DNA of 64,000 nucleotides, taken from assembly GCA_016716065.1 (NCBI GenBank), contig JADJXA010000011.1, positions 124,001 through 188,000 on the forward strand, given 5' to 3'. The notes under the pieces are model-generated. The model worked only from the letters and a program-made list of their open reading frames with translations. It had not been told where the DNA came from and searched no databases. This DNA comes from Candidatus Leptovillus gracilis (lineage in GTDB: Bacteria > Chloroflexota > Anaerolineae > Promineifilales > Promineifilaceae). The number at the start of each line of letters is the position of its first letter. Position 1 is the first letter of the stretch. The position numbers and the translations under genes are program-made. This document shows, piece after piece, positions 8,401 through 17,798 of this stretch.

Positions 8401-9870
8401 ATGGTTCCCCTGGTTGAATTTCCGATTGGTTGATCACTACGCCACATTTTCAGTTCGGTCTTTTCGGCAGATACCTTCATCCAGTTCAAGCGGTACATCA
8501 GCGGTTTGATTGTTTCCGAAAACAAAACTGTTGAGGAATCAACCGAATTGTTTGTCCACTAAAGCCGTAAAACCAAAAGCTCGCTCAACCGTCTACTAAC
8601 GGAAAGCCCTTTTTCGCTCGAAGCAGAACTCAATCGTTGTCGCTTAGCTGTCATGCGGAGCAGCCTACCGGGTACAGCCTTGGAAAAAGACGGGGTGTTG
8701 AGTTTTGTTGATACGTTACTCACCCACTATGGACACCACTTTCCGCAACAAGATCGCCATCTTGTATGACCATGTGCAAAGTGTTGGGTCTGGGCGCACA
8801 ACCTGGTGACGTTGCATTGCATTTGCGATGACCAAACTGACTACCCCTATATTCTTTGGGCTGTACGGCAAGCCGGCTGACCTGGTCAAGATTGAAGCAG
8901 GGTTACGCGCGGCGAACATCAAAGTTAGAAGGAAAGCAAGCTGGAGCTGAAAAAGCGATCAACCAAAGGTGGCGTCAGTATTTGCTAGGCGTGTGGCGAC
9001 AAGAAATGTCAAAAAACCGGGCGTAGCTGACCTGTATGACTGAGCAAGTTGCGCATGGCTGAGCAGCAGTGCCAGCAATGGCTGGCACAGTTCCTGAACT
9101 TCCAAGCCGCCTATCGCTTGTGATAGTTGGTACACACAACCCAGCTTCTGCCGCTTTCTTGATGAGAAAGGCTTTGCTTATGTGGGCGCCCCTTGGGCGA
9201 GAAGCGGTGAAGTGGCGCTGGCAACAGGTCCCGGGAACGATTAGACAAGTTTGCCCAGCCGCCTCAAGGCGGAACATCTTGCGGCATCCGCCAAAAGCCG
9301 GTCAAACTCCTGCGTTTCAAACGACGACCATCACCTTTAAGGGAACAACCGAGACTTACTATACCTACTGCCGTACGCATCGGCTGCACAACTTTGGTAA
9401 AGTCCGTCTCGTCATCGAGCTATCGTCGGGCTGACCTTCCGACAATCAGGTATTTCTCATCAGCAACCGCTTGCACTGGCAGGCCAAAGGCATGACGCGC
9501 ATTTATCGCCATCGTTGGCCCGTTGAAGTGTATCATGAAGAAGGTAAAGCCGAAGGGCTGGACCAGTATCAGCTACGGAATTTCGCGGCTATTGAACGAC
9601 ACCCCCTCCGCCCTGGTCGCCGTGGTGTACAGCTCACTGCGTGCCGCTCAACAAGGATACAGACCTGCAACAGAAGACCTTCAGCAACGTGAACTCGAAA
9701 AGCTAGACCTCGACGGCAGCGTTCCTTTTTGGCGACGAGCAACTCAAGCCCAAAGTCTGTGGAGCCTCGCTTTGTTTATTACGGCGGGGGGCTGGCTCAG
9801 GAAGCAATCTTATTTGCTGGAAATCATGACGCCGCTTGGTCCCCCGGGCTGTCTGCCCGCGTTGACCTGA
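8401..9870 (+). pseudogene. Heavily decayed DDE transposase (IS4/IS701-like)
   Basis: Fragments of one transposase lie in all three forward frames. ATG 8401 follows AGGAGGTG and starts MVPLVEFP. FIQFKRYISGLIVSENKTVE follows near 8475. LNRLLTESPFSLEAELN comes near 8590 and DTLLTHYGHHFPQ near 8715. YTYCRTHRLHNFGKVRLVI lies near 9365, and RHRWPVEVYHEEGKAEGLDQ near 9510. The frame breaks again near 9600, after which SALVAVVYSSLRAAQQ continues. Many stops and shifts show it is dead. The region has no ACGGCCGT, as expected for inserted DNA. Element ends and target duplications were not found. Family placement is by motif memory only. Confidence 0.75.
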
Positions 9871-10004
9871 GCCTTTTCAGTCCTGAGTTTGTGATGCTGT
9901 CCAGCTAACTGATGATAAGCTGGAATACTGGTTTTTTGCCATCCCGGCAGGACGCTTAACAGGGTATGGGCATTGGTACTGTTTGGCGTCATTGTGTTAA
10001 GGGA

Positions 10005-11270
10005 AAGGGTTGGTTTTTCCTTCCGTCCCACTCGCCTTTTTGCCGCCCCGTTCCCCCGCGTTTTCCCCTCCCCGCGGCCGGGCCCCCGCCAACCACACCC
10101 ACCCCCACAAATGGGGAGGGGACGCCTCCCCCCCCCCCCTTTGTCCCCCCCCCGCTCCCCCCCTCCCCCGGGGCCCCCGGGTCCCCCAACCCCTCCCCCC
10201 CCCCCCCCCATCCCCCAATATTTACTCCCCCCCCACTGGGGGATAAAAACGGGCCACCCCCACAACACCCCCTTTGGTTTAATCCCCCCGCGCCTGATTG
10301 GTGCACCAAGACTTCCCCCCCACGTTCCCTCCCGTGGTTGTCCTCCGTTGGGGGGTCCCCTGGATCCCCAACCTCCCCCTTAATGTCCTCCGTTCGCGGT
10401 CCCCATTCCGGGCTTCCCCCTTCCCCCCGCCCCCCCACCCACCCCCCCTCACCCCACCCCCGCTTGACCCCCACCCCCCCAGTTCCCCCGGAAAGGGCTT
10501 GCCCCTGGGGGGGGGGTCCCCGGCTTGACCCGGCACCCGCCACACTGCCCCCGTTCGTTTCGGGGTTTGGGGGTGCTCACCCCGTTTTCTCCTCCCCGTG
10601 CCGGGCCTCCTCGGCCCATTTCTGACCCCCCCCTTCCTCTCCCGCCGCCAAAACAACCTCCCCCCCCCGGGGACCCCCCCCGACCATACGGCCTCCCGGG
10701 GACCCCTCGGGGGCCCCCCTTGAGGGCCCCCCGGCCCTCCGGGGGCCCCCCCCGAACCCCTTCCCCCCCGATGCCCCCCGGACCCGAATTGCCCGCACGC
10801 CGAATTCCCCGCCCGTCCCCCCGCCCCCACGAAATTTCGGGCCCTCTTCGTAATCTCTCCCGGGCCACGGAAACTTACCCCTCCGCTTTTGGACCCCCCC
10901 CCCAAACCATCCCCCCCTCCCCCCCCTCCGACGCGGCCGGCTCCCCCCAATCAAAACACCACCACTCCCCCCCCCCCCCCCTGCTGGGCCCGCCCCCGCC
11001 CACCCCCGGGGGCGCCGGCCCCGACCCATTTAAATTCTTTGGTGTCTCCCCCAATGCCGCCGGGTGGGGCGGTCCCCCGTTGGCGGGGGTGGGCCGCCCT
11101 TGTCCGGTGGGGACTACCCACCAAATCTCCCAGGGTTTCCTTCCCCCCTTCTCCCCGGCCGGGGTTCCCCTTTTAACCCCCCCTTTCCTCCCTCCCCCCC
11201 CCCGCCCGCCTTTTTTTGACCCCCGCGGAAGGACCCCCCCCCCGGCCGGGGTCCCTCCCCCCCCGGGTTG
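10005..11270. other. C-homopolymer-rich low-complexity tract, probably corrupted sequence
   Basis: From about 10005 to 11270 the plus strand is dominated by C runs of up to about 11 bases, separated by short ordinary words. It has neither normal base composition nor codon structure. Proline-rich or glycine-rich open frames appear on both strands only because CCC and GGG code for Pro and Gly. Both edges join abruptly to normal sequence, and a GNAT-like protein C-terminus resumes at the right edge. I read this as a sequencing or assembly artefact, not biology. Confidence 0.8.
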
Positions 11271-11273
11271 CCT

Positions 11274-11443
11274 TTAACGTTGGCAAAGAGGAAGGCATTG
11301 AGACGGTGATGGCTTATATGCTGCCAGAGAATAGGGGGATGCGGCGTATCAGCCAGAACTTGGGCTTTGCATTTGAGCGGGAAGCAGACTTGCTAAAGGC
11401 AACCATAGACCTGATTGATTTTGCGGTTGACGGGGGTTGTTGA
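11274..11443 (+). pseudogene. C-terminal fragment of a GNAT acetyltransferase
   Basis: The frame after the C-rich tract reads GKEEGIETVMAYMLPENRGM then RRISQNLGFAFEREADLL and ends at TGA 11441-11443. The pattern GIETV-x4-LPENRGM-x3-S-x-x-LGF is the acetyl-CoA-binding end of GNAT domains, such as those of Pat-type protein acetyltransferases. Everything upstream is lost in the corrupted tract, so the gene may be intact in the real genome. Confidence 0.6.
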
Positions 11444-11516
11444 GGATATGCTCATTCTGAGCAAATTCTGAGTAACAGGCTATGAAACGGCCGTCTCGGA
11501 TGACTTGTTCTCGAAA

Positions 11517-11645
11517 TGGGGATATGATCCCCGTAGATTTGATCAGTTCAAGTACGAAGGAAAAACTCCTCCCCTAAAACTGGCACGAGAAACGCGACTG
11601 GAACGCTGATCAAATTAAGGGCTAATGTCCCTCTTCCTTCGTACT
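11517..11645 (+). ncRNA. Possible structured RNA with interleaved stems
   Basis: A gene-free stretch holds three inverted repeats. GGGGAT (11518-11523) pairs with ATCCCC (11527-11532). ATTTGATCAG (11537-11546) pairs with CTGATCAAAT (11606-11615). AGTACGAAGGAA (11551-11562) pairs with TTCCTTCGTACT (11634-11645). The last two stems interleave, which would be a pseudoknot. A strong terminator follows at 11702. No known RNA family is recognised, and DNA-level explanations remain possible. Confidence 0.3.
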
Positions 11646-11701
11646 GCATTGCCCGAAAAAGTGGCGCACATGCTTCCCTCCTGACATGTGTTGCTGACAT
11701 G

Positions 11702-11738
11702 AGAAGCGCCGTCTCGCAAGAGACGGCGCTTCTTTTTA
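11702..11738 (+). terminator. Strong rho-independent terminator
   Basis: AGAAGCGCCGTCTC and GAGACGGCGCTTCT form a perfect 14-bp stem with a GCAA tetraloop, followed by TTTTTAT. It would end transcripts from the GNAT gene or from the possible RNA at 11517-11645. Confidence 0.9.
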
Positions 11739-11761
11739 TAACCCGCCAGGGGTGAATCGGT

Positions 11762-11767
11762 TATAAT
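11762..11767 (+). promoter_or_regulatory. Consensus -10 box abutting a start codon
   Basis: TATAAT lies at 11762-11767. The likely transcription start, about seven bases on, would leave only a few leader bases before ATG 11778, so this mRNA could be nearly leaderless. No convincing -35 is visible. Confidence 0.4.
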
Positions 11768-11777
11768 GGCGGGCAAG

Positions 11778-11933
11778 ATGGACAAGTTTTCTGCGAGCGA
11801 ACCCTTTTCAACTGCGGCCGCCTACGCCCAGGCCCAGGCAAACGACGGCCAATTGAGCCGCTGGCATGATTGGCTGGCCGCCCCCGAAGTTGCATACCGG
11901 TCTCCAGGTATGTTGCATGAGGCCGACCTTTGA
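11778..11933 (+). CDS. Small unknown ORF coupled to the hydrolase gene
   Basis: A 51-codon frame (MDKFSASEPFSTAAYAQAQA, then a segment ending MLHEADL) ends at TGA 11931-11933. That stop overlaps the TTG start of the lipoprotein hydrolase by four bases (TTGA). An in-frame ATG at 11766 could extend it by four codons but overlaps the -10 box. The protein has no signal peptide or membrane segment and I recognise no family. The tight overlap and the promoter just upstream argue that it is translated; its length and lack of homologs argue caution. It may act only as a leader that couples translation. Confidence 0.4.
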   Translation: MDKFSASEPFSTAAAYAQAQANDGQLSRWHDWLAAPEVAYRSPGMLHEADL

Positions 11934-13042
11934 GACGCTGGTTGTTGCTGGCGCTTTTCTGGCTGTTGGTCGGCTGTAGGCCAACGGCCGTTTCTCCCAC
12001 GCCCACTGCGCTGCCCGTCCAACCGGTCCTCCGGGCCACTCCGGTCATCGGGACCACAACGCCACCACCCACCACAGCGTTCCAGTCTACGCCCACCGTC
12101 ACGCTGGCGACGATGACGGCCGTTCCAGCCATTGTCGCGCCTACTTCAACCCCCAACCCAACCATCACCCCTGATCCGTATGCAGATTTGACAATAGACG
12201 CCCTGGCAGCACGGCCGTATGGCGGTGGCTTGCTGGAAATCGAAGACACCCTGGAACAAAACGATGACTTTGCCCGCTATCTCATCACTTACCCCAGCGA
12301 TGGACTGACCATTTACGGCTATATGAATGTGCCCAACCAGGGCAGCCGCTTTCCGGTGGTGCTGATGCTGCACGGCTACGTGGACCCGGCCGCTTATGAA
12401 ACTGTCGCCTACACCCGCCGCTACGCCGATGACCTGGCCCGCGCCGGTTACCTGGTCATCCACCCCAATTTGCGCAATTACCCACCCTCAGACAGCGGCC
12501 CAGACCCGTTCCGCATTGGTTATGCCATAGATGTGTTGAACCTGATCGCCATTATCCGCCAGCAAAGCCAGGACCCGTTGGGCGTGCTGCGCCGGGCTAA
12601 CGCCGACGAGATGCACTTGTGGGGGCACAGCATGGGCGGCGGCGTGGCCCTGCGGGTGATCACCGTGAACAATGCGGCGTATATTCAAACGGCCGTTCTC
12701 TACGGTTCGATGAGCGGCGATGAGTGGCAAAATTATGAGCAAATTCGGCAGTGGACCAACGGCCGTCGCGGGGAGTTTGAGCTGGCGGCTTCGCCGGAAA
12801 CGCTGGCAGCGATTTCGCCTATCAATCACCTGGAACGCATCAATACGGCCGTTGCCATTCATCACAGCTACGCCGATGAGACGGTCCCGGTAGGCTGGTC
12901 GGAGGCGTTGTGCGCCCAATTGGAAGCTCTGAATAAGCCGGTGGAATGTTTTTTCTACGAGGGTGCGCCCCACACCTTTCGCGGCCTGGCCGACTGGCAG
13001 TTGATGGAGCGGGTGCGCTTGTTTTATGTTGGCAGACCCTGA
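11930..13042 (+). CDS. Lipoprotein alpha/beta hydrolase (S9-like esterase or peptidase)
   Basis: This is an exported, probably lipid-anchored alpha/beta hydrolase. A short signal ends in the lipobox LLVGC (Cys16), followed by a Pro/Thr-rich linker to about residue 85. The catalytic domain has the oxyanion-region HGYVDPA and the nucleophile elbow GHSMGG (Ser234). A DETVP segment near 320 holds a plausible acid, and the His lies in GAPHTFRG near 343. The fold pattern fits the prolyl-oligopeptidase/dienelactone hydrolase class. The only start in frame is TTG 11930, because a TGA lies directly upstream. It overlaps a small ORF by four bases. The substrate cannot be predicted. Confidence 0.85.
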   Translation: MRRWLLLALFWLLVGCRPTAVSPTPTALPVQPVLRATPVIGTTTPPPTTAFQSTPTVTLATMTAVPAIVAPTSTPNPTITPDPYADLTIDALAARPYGGGLLEIEDTLEQNDDFARYLITYPSDGLTIYGYMNVPNQGSRFPVVLMLHGYVDPAAYETVAYTRRYADDLARAGYLVIHPNLRNYPPSDSGPDPFRIGYAIDVLNLIAIIRQQSQDPLGVLRRANADEMHLWGHSMGGGVALRVITVNNAAYIQTAVLYGSMSGDEWQNYEQIRQWTNGRRGEFELAASPETLAAISPINHLERINTAVAIHHSYADETVPVGWSEALCAQLEALNKPVECFFYEGAPHTFRGLADWQLMERVRLFYVGRP

Positions 13043-13067
13043 GGGTTTTAGAAAACCCTCAGGGTCT
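13034..13067. terminator. Bidirectional terminator hairpin
   Basis: AGACCCTGAGGGTTTT (13034-13049) pairs perfectly with AAAACCCTCAGGGTCT (13052-13067). It lies between the convergent hydrolase and glycine-rich protein genes and contains the hydrolase stop codon. The A/T ends give U tracts on both strands. Confidence 0.85.
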
Positions 13068-13072
13068 ACCAG

Positions 13073-14920
13073 CTAATGCCCGACGACCTGGCGCCGGCGC
13101 AGCGCCCAGGTGAGCAGTACGGCCGTTAACAACAGCCCGGTAATACCAACCAGGGAGAGACTGGAACTGCTGGCGGCCGAGAAGGTTTGTAGGGAAACGG
13201 CCGTGGGCGCCCCACAGCCAGGGAAGGTGATGGCCCCCGCATTGTTAAATGCCAGGCTGGTTCCGCCAGGATACCCCTGAGTCGCGCCATTGGGAGGGAA
13301 TGGCGGAACGGCCGTATTGGGTGGCTGCGGCTGCTCGCCGCCGTTCATGGCATCGCTCAGGCTGATGCCATTCGTCCCACCATCCACTGCCGCCGTCAGG
13401 CTGCCGCTGCCGCTTGCCACGGCAATATACCCACCGCCACCGCCACCGCCCGGTCCCATCGCCTCTTGAGGGTAGGGTGTTCCCAGGTAAATGACACTTG
13501 GCTGATTGCCACCATTGCCACCATTAGCGGATAGGGTCAGGGTATTGGTGGAGAGTGTGGGTGTTTTTAATAAAATTGCACCACCACCACCACCGCCACC
13601 AGCGCCATCATCAAATGAATTGGTTGTGTTTAGTGCAGTTTCTCCATTAGACAGCACAGTCCCGCTGCCAGAAGTATTGTGCGCAACAAGGATGACCAAC
13701 CCGCCGCCATTGCCACCAGACGTGGCGGCATCGTTGTTGCCGTCTCCGCCACCACCGCCACCACCGAAGAAAAGCCGTCCATCTGGACTGTTCGGATTGT
13801 TATTCAGGGCACGCCCGCCAAGCCCGCCAACCTGGCGACGGGAATCGCCACCCCAGTCTGAGGCGTTTGGAAAAACCTGGGTAGGGTCTTCATACTGGTT
13901 AGAATAAGAATATCCACCTCGTCCACCACCCGCGCCGCCCTGAAAATAGATTGGCACAGTGTCGGTAATCGTGCCGGGATCTAATCTCCAGGCATCGGCA
14001 TAAACATCATTGGTGTCCACAAACCCATAACCTTCCTTCCATGGGCTGCCAGAAGAGCCGTTGGCGCCGCCGCCACCGCCCGCATTGTGGGCATTGCCGC
14101 CACCGCCGCCATTGGCCGGCGCACCCCGGCCATAACGCCCCGACTGTCCATCGTAGACAGTCTGATCCCCCAGAATGCTTTCCCCCTTTTCACCGCCATT
14201 TTCTACTTGATCACGAAAACTGCTGATACCAAAGATGATGTCCCAAGGTTCAAGATCGCTTGCTTCTCCCCCGCGAAAGCCGAGGCCAGAGGCGTCTATG
14301 GTTCCGTTTACCACCAGGTTGTACTGCACATGCAAGGCAATAATGCCTCCGGTTGCCCCATTCCAGGCCGGGGCCGTTACCGAAGCGCCAGACTCAATGG
14401 TGAGGTTGGTGTATTGGGGCACGCGCACCATCTGGACATTGCCGGAAGTGGTGTTGTAGGTATTGGTGATGCCGCTGCATGTGTAGGGTGGGGTGTTGGT
14501 TGTGGCGACAGTAATGTTGTTGCCGGCTACGGCCGTTACCAGCGCAAATTCATACTTACCCGCTTCGCCATATTCAAACGCGCCATAGGTGGCGTCGTCG
14601 GCGGTGGACGTGAAGGTCGCGCCCTGCGCCTGGTAGATGAGGATGAGATCGCCGGCTGCCAGTGTATCGTTGGTGTAGTGGTCGTCTGCGGTGTCGTTGA
14701 GAGTGCTAATGTCCGCCACAGTAATGACGTTGCTGCTGATACTGACGACACGCGCGTAACGGTTTAGGACAGCCCCAGTTGTCGAAATGGTGCGGTCACC
14801 GTCCACACCAATGTCTGCCAGAACAAGCCCTGGCGGCCATAAAAGCACGCCCATCAAGGAGAGCAATAGGCAAAAGGAGAAAAATCTTCTGGTTTGGCTA
14901 GTGGAAGACCTGTTGATCAT
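13073..14920 (-). CDS. Secreted glycine-rich surface protein with C-terminal membrane anchor
   Basis: The 615-residue protein has a signal peptide (FFSFCLLLSLMGVLLWPPG), a beta-rich region of about 200 residues, then long Gly/Asn-rich stretches with many GGGGGG runs. It ends with a hydrophobic helix (LVGITGLLLTAVLLTWAL) and RRRQVVGH. This order matches a surface protein held by a C-terminal anchor. The AVSLQTFSA segment before the anchor resembles tails of other Chloroflexota exported proteins. No catalytic motif is seen. The function is unknown; an adhesive or extracellular-matrix role is only a guess. Confidence 0.75.
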   Translation of the reverse strand: MINRSSTSQTRRFFSFCLLLSLMGVLLWPPGLVLADIGVDGDRTISTTGAVLNRYARVVSISSNVITVADISTLNDTADDHYTNDTLAAGDLILIYQAQGATFTSTADDATYGAFEYGEAGKYEFALVTAVAGNNITVATTNTPPYTCSGITNTYNTTSGNVQMVRVPQYTNLTIESGASVTAPAWNGATGGIIALHVQYNLVVNGTIDASGLGFRGGEASDLEPWDIIFGISSFRDQVENGGEKGESILGDQTVYDGQSGRYGRGAPANGGGGGNAHNAGGGGGANGSSGSPWKEGYGFVDTNDVYADAWRLDPGTITDTVPIYFQGGAGGGRGGYSYSNQYEDPTQVFPNASDWGGDSRRQVGGLGGRALNNNPNSPDGRLFFGGGGGGGDGNNDAATSGGNGGGLVILVAHNTSGSGTVLSNGETALNTTNSFDDGAGGGGGGGAILLKTPTLSTNTLTLSANGGNGGNQPSVIYLGTPYPQEAMGPGGGGGGGYIAVASGSGSLTAAVDGGTNGISLSDAMNGGEQPQPPNTAVPPFPPNGATQGYPGGTSLAFNNAGAITFPGCGAPTAVSLQTFSAASSSSLSLVGITGLLLTAVLLTWALRRRQVVGH

Positions 14921-14956
14921 ATGATTCCTCTGGGATGTGGATTGAATAAGTTACAT

Positions 14957-14991
14957 AAAAAAGTTCAGCTTCGTGAAGAAGTTGAACTTTT
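14957..14991. terminator. Terminator-like hairpin (AAAAGTTCA family, copy 1)
   Basis: AAAAGTTCAGCTTC and GAAGAAGTTGAACTTTT form an imperfect hairpin with A/T-rich ends just upstream of the glycine-rich protein gene. A nearly identical perfect hairpin lies at 32782-32815. The remaining bases to 15194 hold a short open stretch (14999-15122) that I cannot support as a gene. Confidence 0.55.
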
Positions 14992-15194
14992 GAATAGAAA
15001 TTGGATTCAGGTAGCAGTGAACTGCGAATTGTGGTTGCTTCCCTAAACGACACCAACGGTGGTCAACCGGCAGCACAATATCTGTCGCCACAGCAATTGG
15101 TGTGTGCAACAGAATATAGGTGACATTTCTTTCAATAGTGCTTTCGTCCTAGAAGATGGCGCCATTACGCATTTAGCTGGCTTTTGCCCCGCCT

Positions 15195-16532
15195 TTATTG
15201 CACCGTTTCCTCGGAGGCATCCAGCGCGTTGAGCGCCTGGATGGCCTGCGCCTGGTCTGGTTTGATTGCCAGGGCTTGCTGCCAGGCGGCTCTGGCGGCC
15301 GTTTTGTCGCCTTGCGCCAGCAGGGCATAGCCGCGGTAGAGGTGGGTTTCTTCGACAAATTGGCCGCCACTGCTTTGCAGCGTGGCCGCCGTGAGGGTGA
15401 GGACGTCTGGGTAACGGCCGTTTGCCAGATACGCCTCATACAACTCAAACTGATACCACAGCATCCGCCACGGCAGCCCGGCGGCCAGCGCCCGGTCGAA
15501 GGCGGCGGCTGCATTTTGGTAATAGGCCGCCTCGCCGGTTAATGCGCCCAGGCGCGTCAGGCTGCTGCCCAGGTTAAACCAGGCAAAGGCGTCATCGGGC
15601 GCGGCGGTGGTTTGCTGCTGCGCCTGTTCGGCCGCCTGCCGCCACATCGTCAATGGCTGGCGCATCGTCTCGCCCACCAAATTGGCGACCTGTTCTGCTT
15701 TTTCCGGCGGGTAAACCACCAGGAAAGCGAAGTTAAAATGCGACCAATGGTCGGCAAACGACTCGTAGCTGTCCAGCCGCCCACTGCCATCCCATGGCCC
15801 CAGGAAGGTGTCCAGGCTGATGAACTGCTGTTGGGTCTCGTCATAGCCAATTAACGTCAGATAATGGCCCATCCAGCCTTCCCAGGCATTGGGCAGCAGC
15901 CCCTTCTCGACGATGACCGGGTATCCGGCGGCCAGCAGTTGGCGCAGCATCTCCTGACTGCCGCCGCGATAGACGGCCGCTCGCAGCGGCGTGTGTTCAT
16001 TGACATAATCGGCCATCTCTTCCGGCGAAACGTTGCGGTCGTCATAGGTAGGGCGGATGACAGCCGCAACGTCGAACTGGTCATCGGGCTGGCCGTAATA
16101 GTTGAGGACGAGGCTGAGGTTGGTGGGGCCGCAGTTGTTGAACTTCTGCGGCGTGATTTGCAGACCGGTCAGGCGCACGGCCGTTGGCAGGGGGGCGGCG
16201 GTAGGTGAAGGAATGGCGGTAGGGGTTGGTTGGACGGTTGGTTGGTTGGTTGGTTGGATTGTTGGCGGCGGGGTTGGGGTGGTGGTCGGCGGCGCCAGGG
16301 TAGGGATGACAATGACGGCCGTTGCCGCCAATTTATCCCGCGTGGGGGCGGGTAAGGCGGTAGGCAAAGGCGTGGGCAGCGCGCCGGACAGCGCCAACAC
16401 CTGCACCGGCAGCCGCTGCTGCACCTGCCCTGGCAGCCCGGCCACAAGCCAGGGCAGCGCCCACCAGCCGGCCAATCCACCCAGCGCCGCGACGGCCAGC
16501 AGCAGGATCACATTTCGCCATGTTTGTTTCAT
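15195..16532 (-). CDS. C39-like cysteine peptidase with TPR repeats, membrane-anchored
   Basis: This is a predicted extracytoplasmic papain-like peptidase. An N-terminal helix (LLLAVAALGGLAGWWALPWL) anchors it, and a Pro/Thr-rich linker spans about residues 75-118. The peptidase_C39_2-like domain carries the nucleophile Cys134 in FNNCGPTNLSLVLNYYG. The His lies near 222 in GWMGHYLTLIGYDE, with an Asp-containing ISLDTFLGPWDG strand after it. The last 180 residues are TPR-like helical pairs, for example DDAFAWFNLGSSLTRLGALT and LYRGYALLAQGDKTAARAAW. The combination suggests processing or binding of a partner at the cell surface, but no substrate is visible nearby. Confidence 0.82.
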   Translation of the reverse strand: MKQTWRNVILLLAVAALGGLAGWWALPWLVAGLPGQVQQRLPVQVLALSGALPTPLPTALPAPTRDKLAATAVIVIPTLAPPTTTPTPPPTIQPTNQPTVQPTPTAIPSPTAAPLPTAVRLTGLQITPQKFNNCGPTNLSLVLNYYGQPDDQFDVAAVIRPTYDDRNVSPEEMADYVNEHTPLRAAVYRGGSQEMLRQLLAAGYPVIVEKGLLPNAWEGWMGHYLTLIGYDETQQQFISLDTFLGPWDGSGRLDSYESFADHWSHFNFAFLVVYPPEKAEQVANLVGETMRQPLTMWRQAAEQAQQQTTAAPDDAFAWFNLGSSLTRLGALTGEAAYYQNAAAAFDRALAAGLPWRMLWYQFELYEAYLANGRYPDVLTLTAATLQSSGGQFVEETHLYRGYALLAQGDKTAARAAWQQALAIKPDQAQAIQALNALDASEETVQ

Positions 16533-16589
16533 TATACAAATCGAGAGCCGGCCGGTTTGCGTTAACCTGAGGCTCTATGGCGCGCCGCG

Positions 16590-17774
16590 CTATAACTTAC
16601 TCAGAAAAATTTTCACCAACTCGCTGTTTTTCCGGCCGCGCTGGATCAGAAGGTCTATCAGCGGCGGGAAACGCATGAGAAGGCGTTGATAATTGTAGGC
16701 GCGACGCAGACCGGGCAGCAGCTCATTGCGGCAGCGGTACTCGTACACCTTGAGTTGGCTCAGGGCGACGCTGCCGGCCGTCAGCGCTTCGTGGGCCGTT
16801 TTGGCGGCCAGTTCGGCTGAAATCATGCCATTGTGGATGCCACCGCCGGTGATCGGGTTGATGAAGCCGGCGGCGTCGCCCACCAACAGCGCGCCATCAA
16901 AGGCAAAACGCAGCCCTTCTTGTGAACCAAAATTGAGCTGCCAGGTTGCCACGTCGCGCAGTTGGCCGCCCTGCTTCAGCCGCTTTTTTATCTCAGGCAT
17001 CGCCAAAAAATCTTTGAGCAGCTCCTCCAGTTTATGTTTGCCCTGGCGGAATTGGTCCAGGCGCATTCCCAGGCCGATGTTGGCCCGGCCATTACCCAGG
17101 TTAAAAATCCAGGCATAACCTGGCGCAATGTCTTCGTACAGGTAGAACTCCACGGTGTTGGGCACTTCTTCGATGTCTTCGATATAGGCGCGTAAGGCGA
17201 CAGCTTTGTGTTCGGGGGTGTGCTGTTCTTGTTTGGGGCGCAGGGCGCGGGCGATGACCGAGGTGACGCCATCGGCGCCGATGACCAATCTGGCGCGCAG
17301 GTCTACCGTTTGGGCACGGCCGTTCCCCCCCACCTTCGCCCGCACGCCGACGACACGGCCGTTTTCCAGAATCGGTTCCTGCGCCTGCGCCGCCTGAAAA
17401 TCGGCCCCCGATTCCACCGCGTGTTCCTGGAGCATGGCGTCTATAACCATGCGCGGCGCGACGTAAGAATGCTCGCCGTGCCGTCCCAGGTGCAGCGGCG
17501 CGTCCAATGTATGCCCCTTGGGCGAAACCAGTCGCATCTGGTTAATACGGTTGAAATTGCCCTGCGCTTCGGCCGCGGCCACCTTGCCTTCCATCCCCAT
17601 GCGCCCCATGATCTCAATGACGCCCATCGGCACGCCATCGCCACAAATTTTGTCTCGTGGGAAGCTCTGCCGGTCCAGCAGCAGCACGTCGTGGCCGCGC
17701 TGTGCCAGCAGTGTCGCCGTCGTTGCCCCCGCCGGCCCGGCCCCAACGACAATCACTTCATGTTCTTGTTCCAT
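16590..17774 (-). CDS. Geranylgeranyl reductase family flavoprotein
   Basis: A FAD-dependent oxidoreductase that reduces isoprenoid double bonds, for example in menaquinone side chains, lipids or pigment tails. The Rossmann motif is at residues 7-27 (VVGAGPAGATTATLLAQRG). The family motif GDAAGFINPITGGGIHNGM lies near 285-303. The 394-residue length is normal. Start ATG 17774 is chosen because GGGAGG lies just upstream; the frame stays open further upstream only through a hexanucleotide repeat read as Ser-Glu. The S10 peptidase gene ends upstream on the same strand. The substrate is not determined; menaquinone or membrane isoprenoids are plausible because a men cluster is also present. Confidence 0.87.
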   Translation of the reverse strand: MEQEHEVIVVGAGPAGATTATLLAQRGHDVLLLDRQSFPRDKICGDGVPMGVIEIMGRMGMEGKVAAAEAQGNFNRINQMRLVSPKGHTLDAPLHLGRHGEHSYVAPRMVIDAMLQEHAVESGADFQAAQAQEPILENGRVVGVRAKVGGNGRAQTVDLRARLVIGADGVTSVIARALRPKQEQHTPEHKAVALRAYIEDIEEVPNTVEFYLYEDIAPGYAWIFNLGNGRANIGLGMRLDQFRQGKHKLEELLKDFLAMPEIKKRLKQGGQLRDVATWQLNFGSQEGLRFAFDGALLVGDAAGFINPITGGGIHNGMISAELAAKTAHEALTAGSVALSQLKVYEYRCRNELLPGLRRAYNYQRLLMRFPPLIDLLIQRGRKNSELVKIFLSKL

Positions 17775-17798
17775 GCTTGTGCCTCCCTTGAAAATAGC

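Noticed and set aside
9966..11277. Long proline-rich and glycine-rich open frames on both strands
   Set aside because: They result from C homopolymers in probably corrupt sequence; no start signals, motifs or codon pattern.
14999..15122. Short plus-strand open stretch ending LVCATEYR
   Set aside because: About 40 codons with no start signal or family; cannot be supported as a gene.
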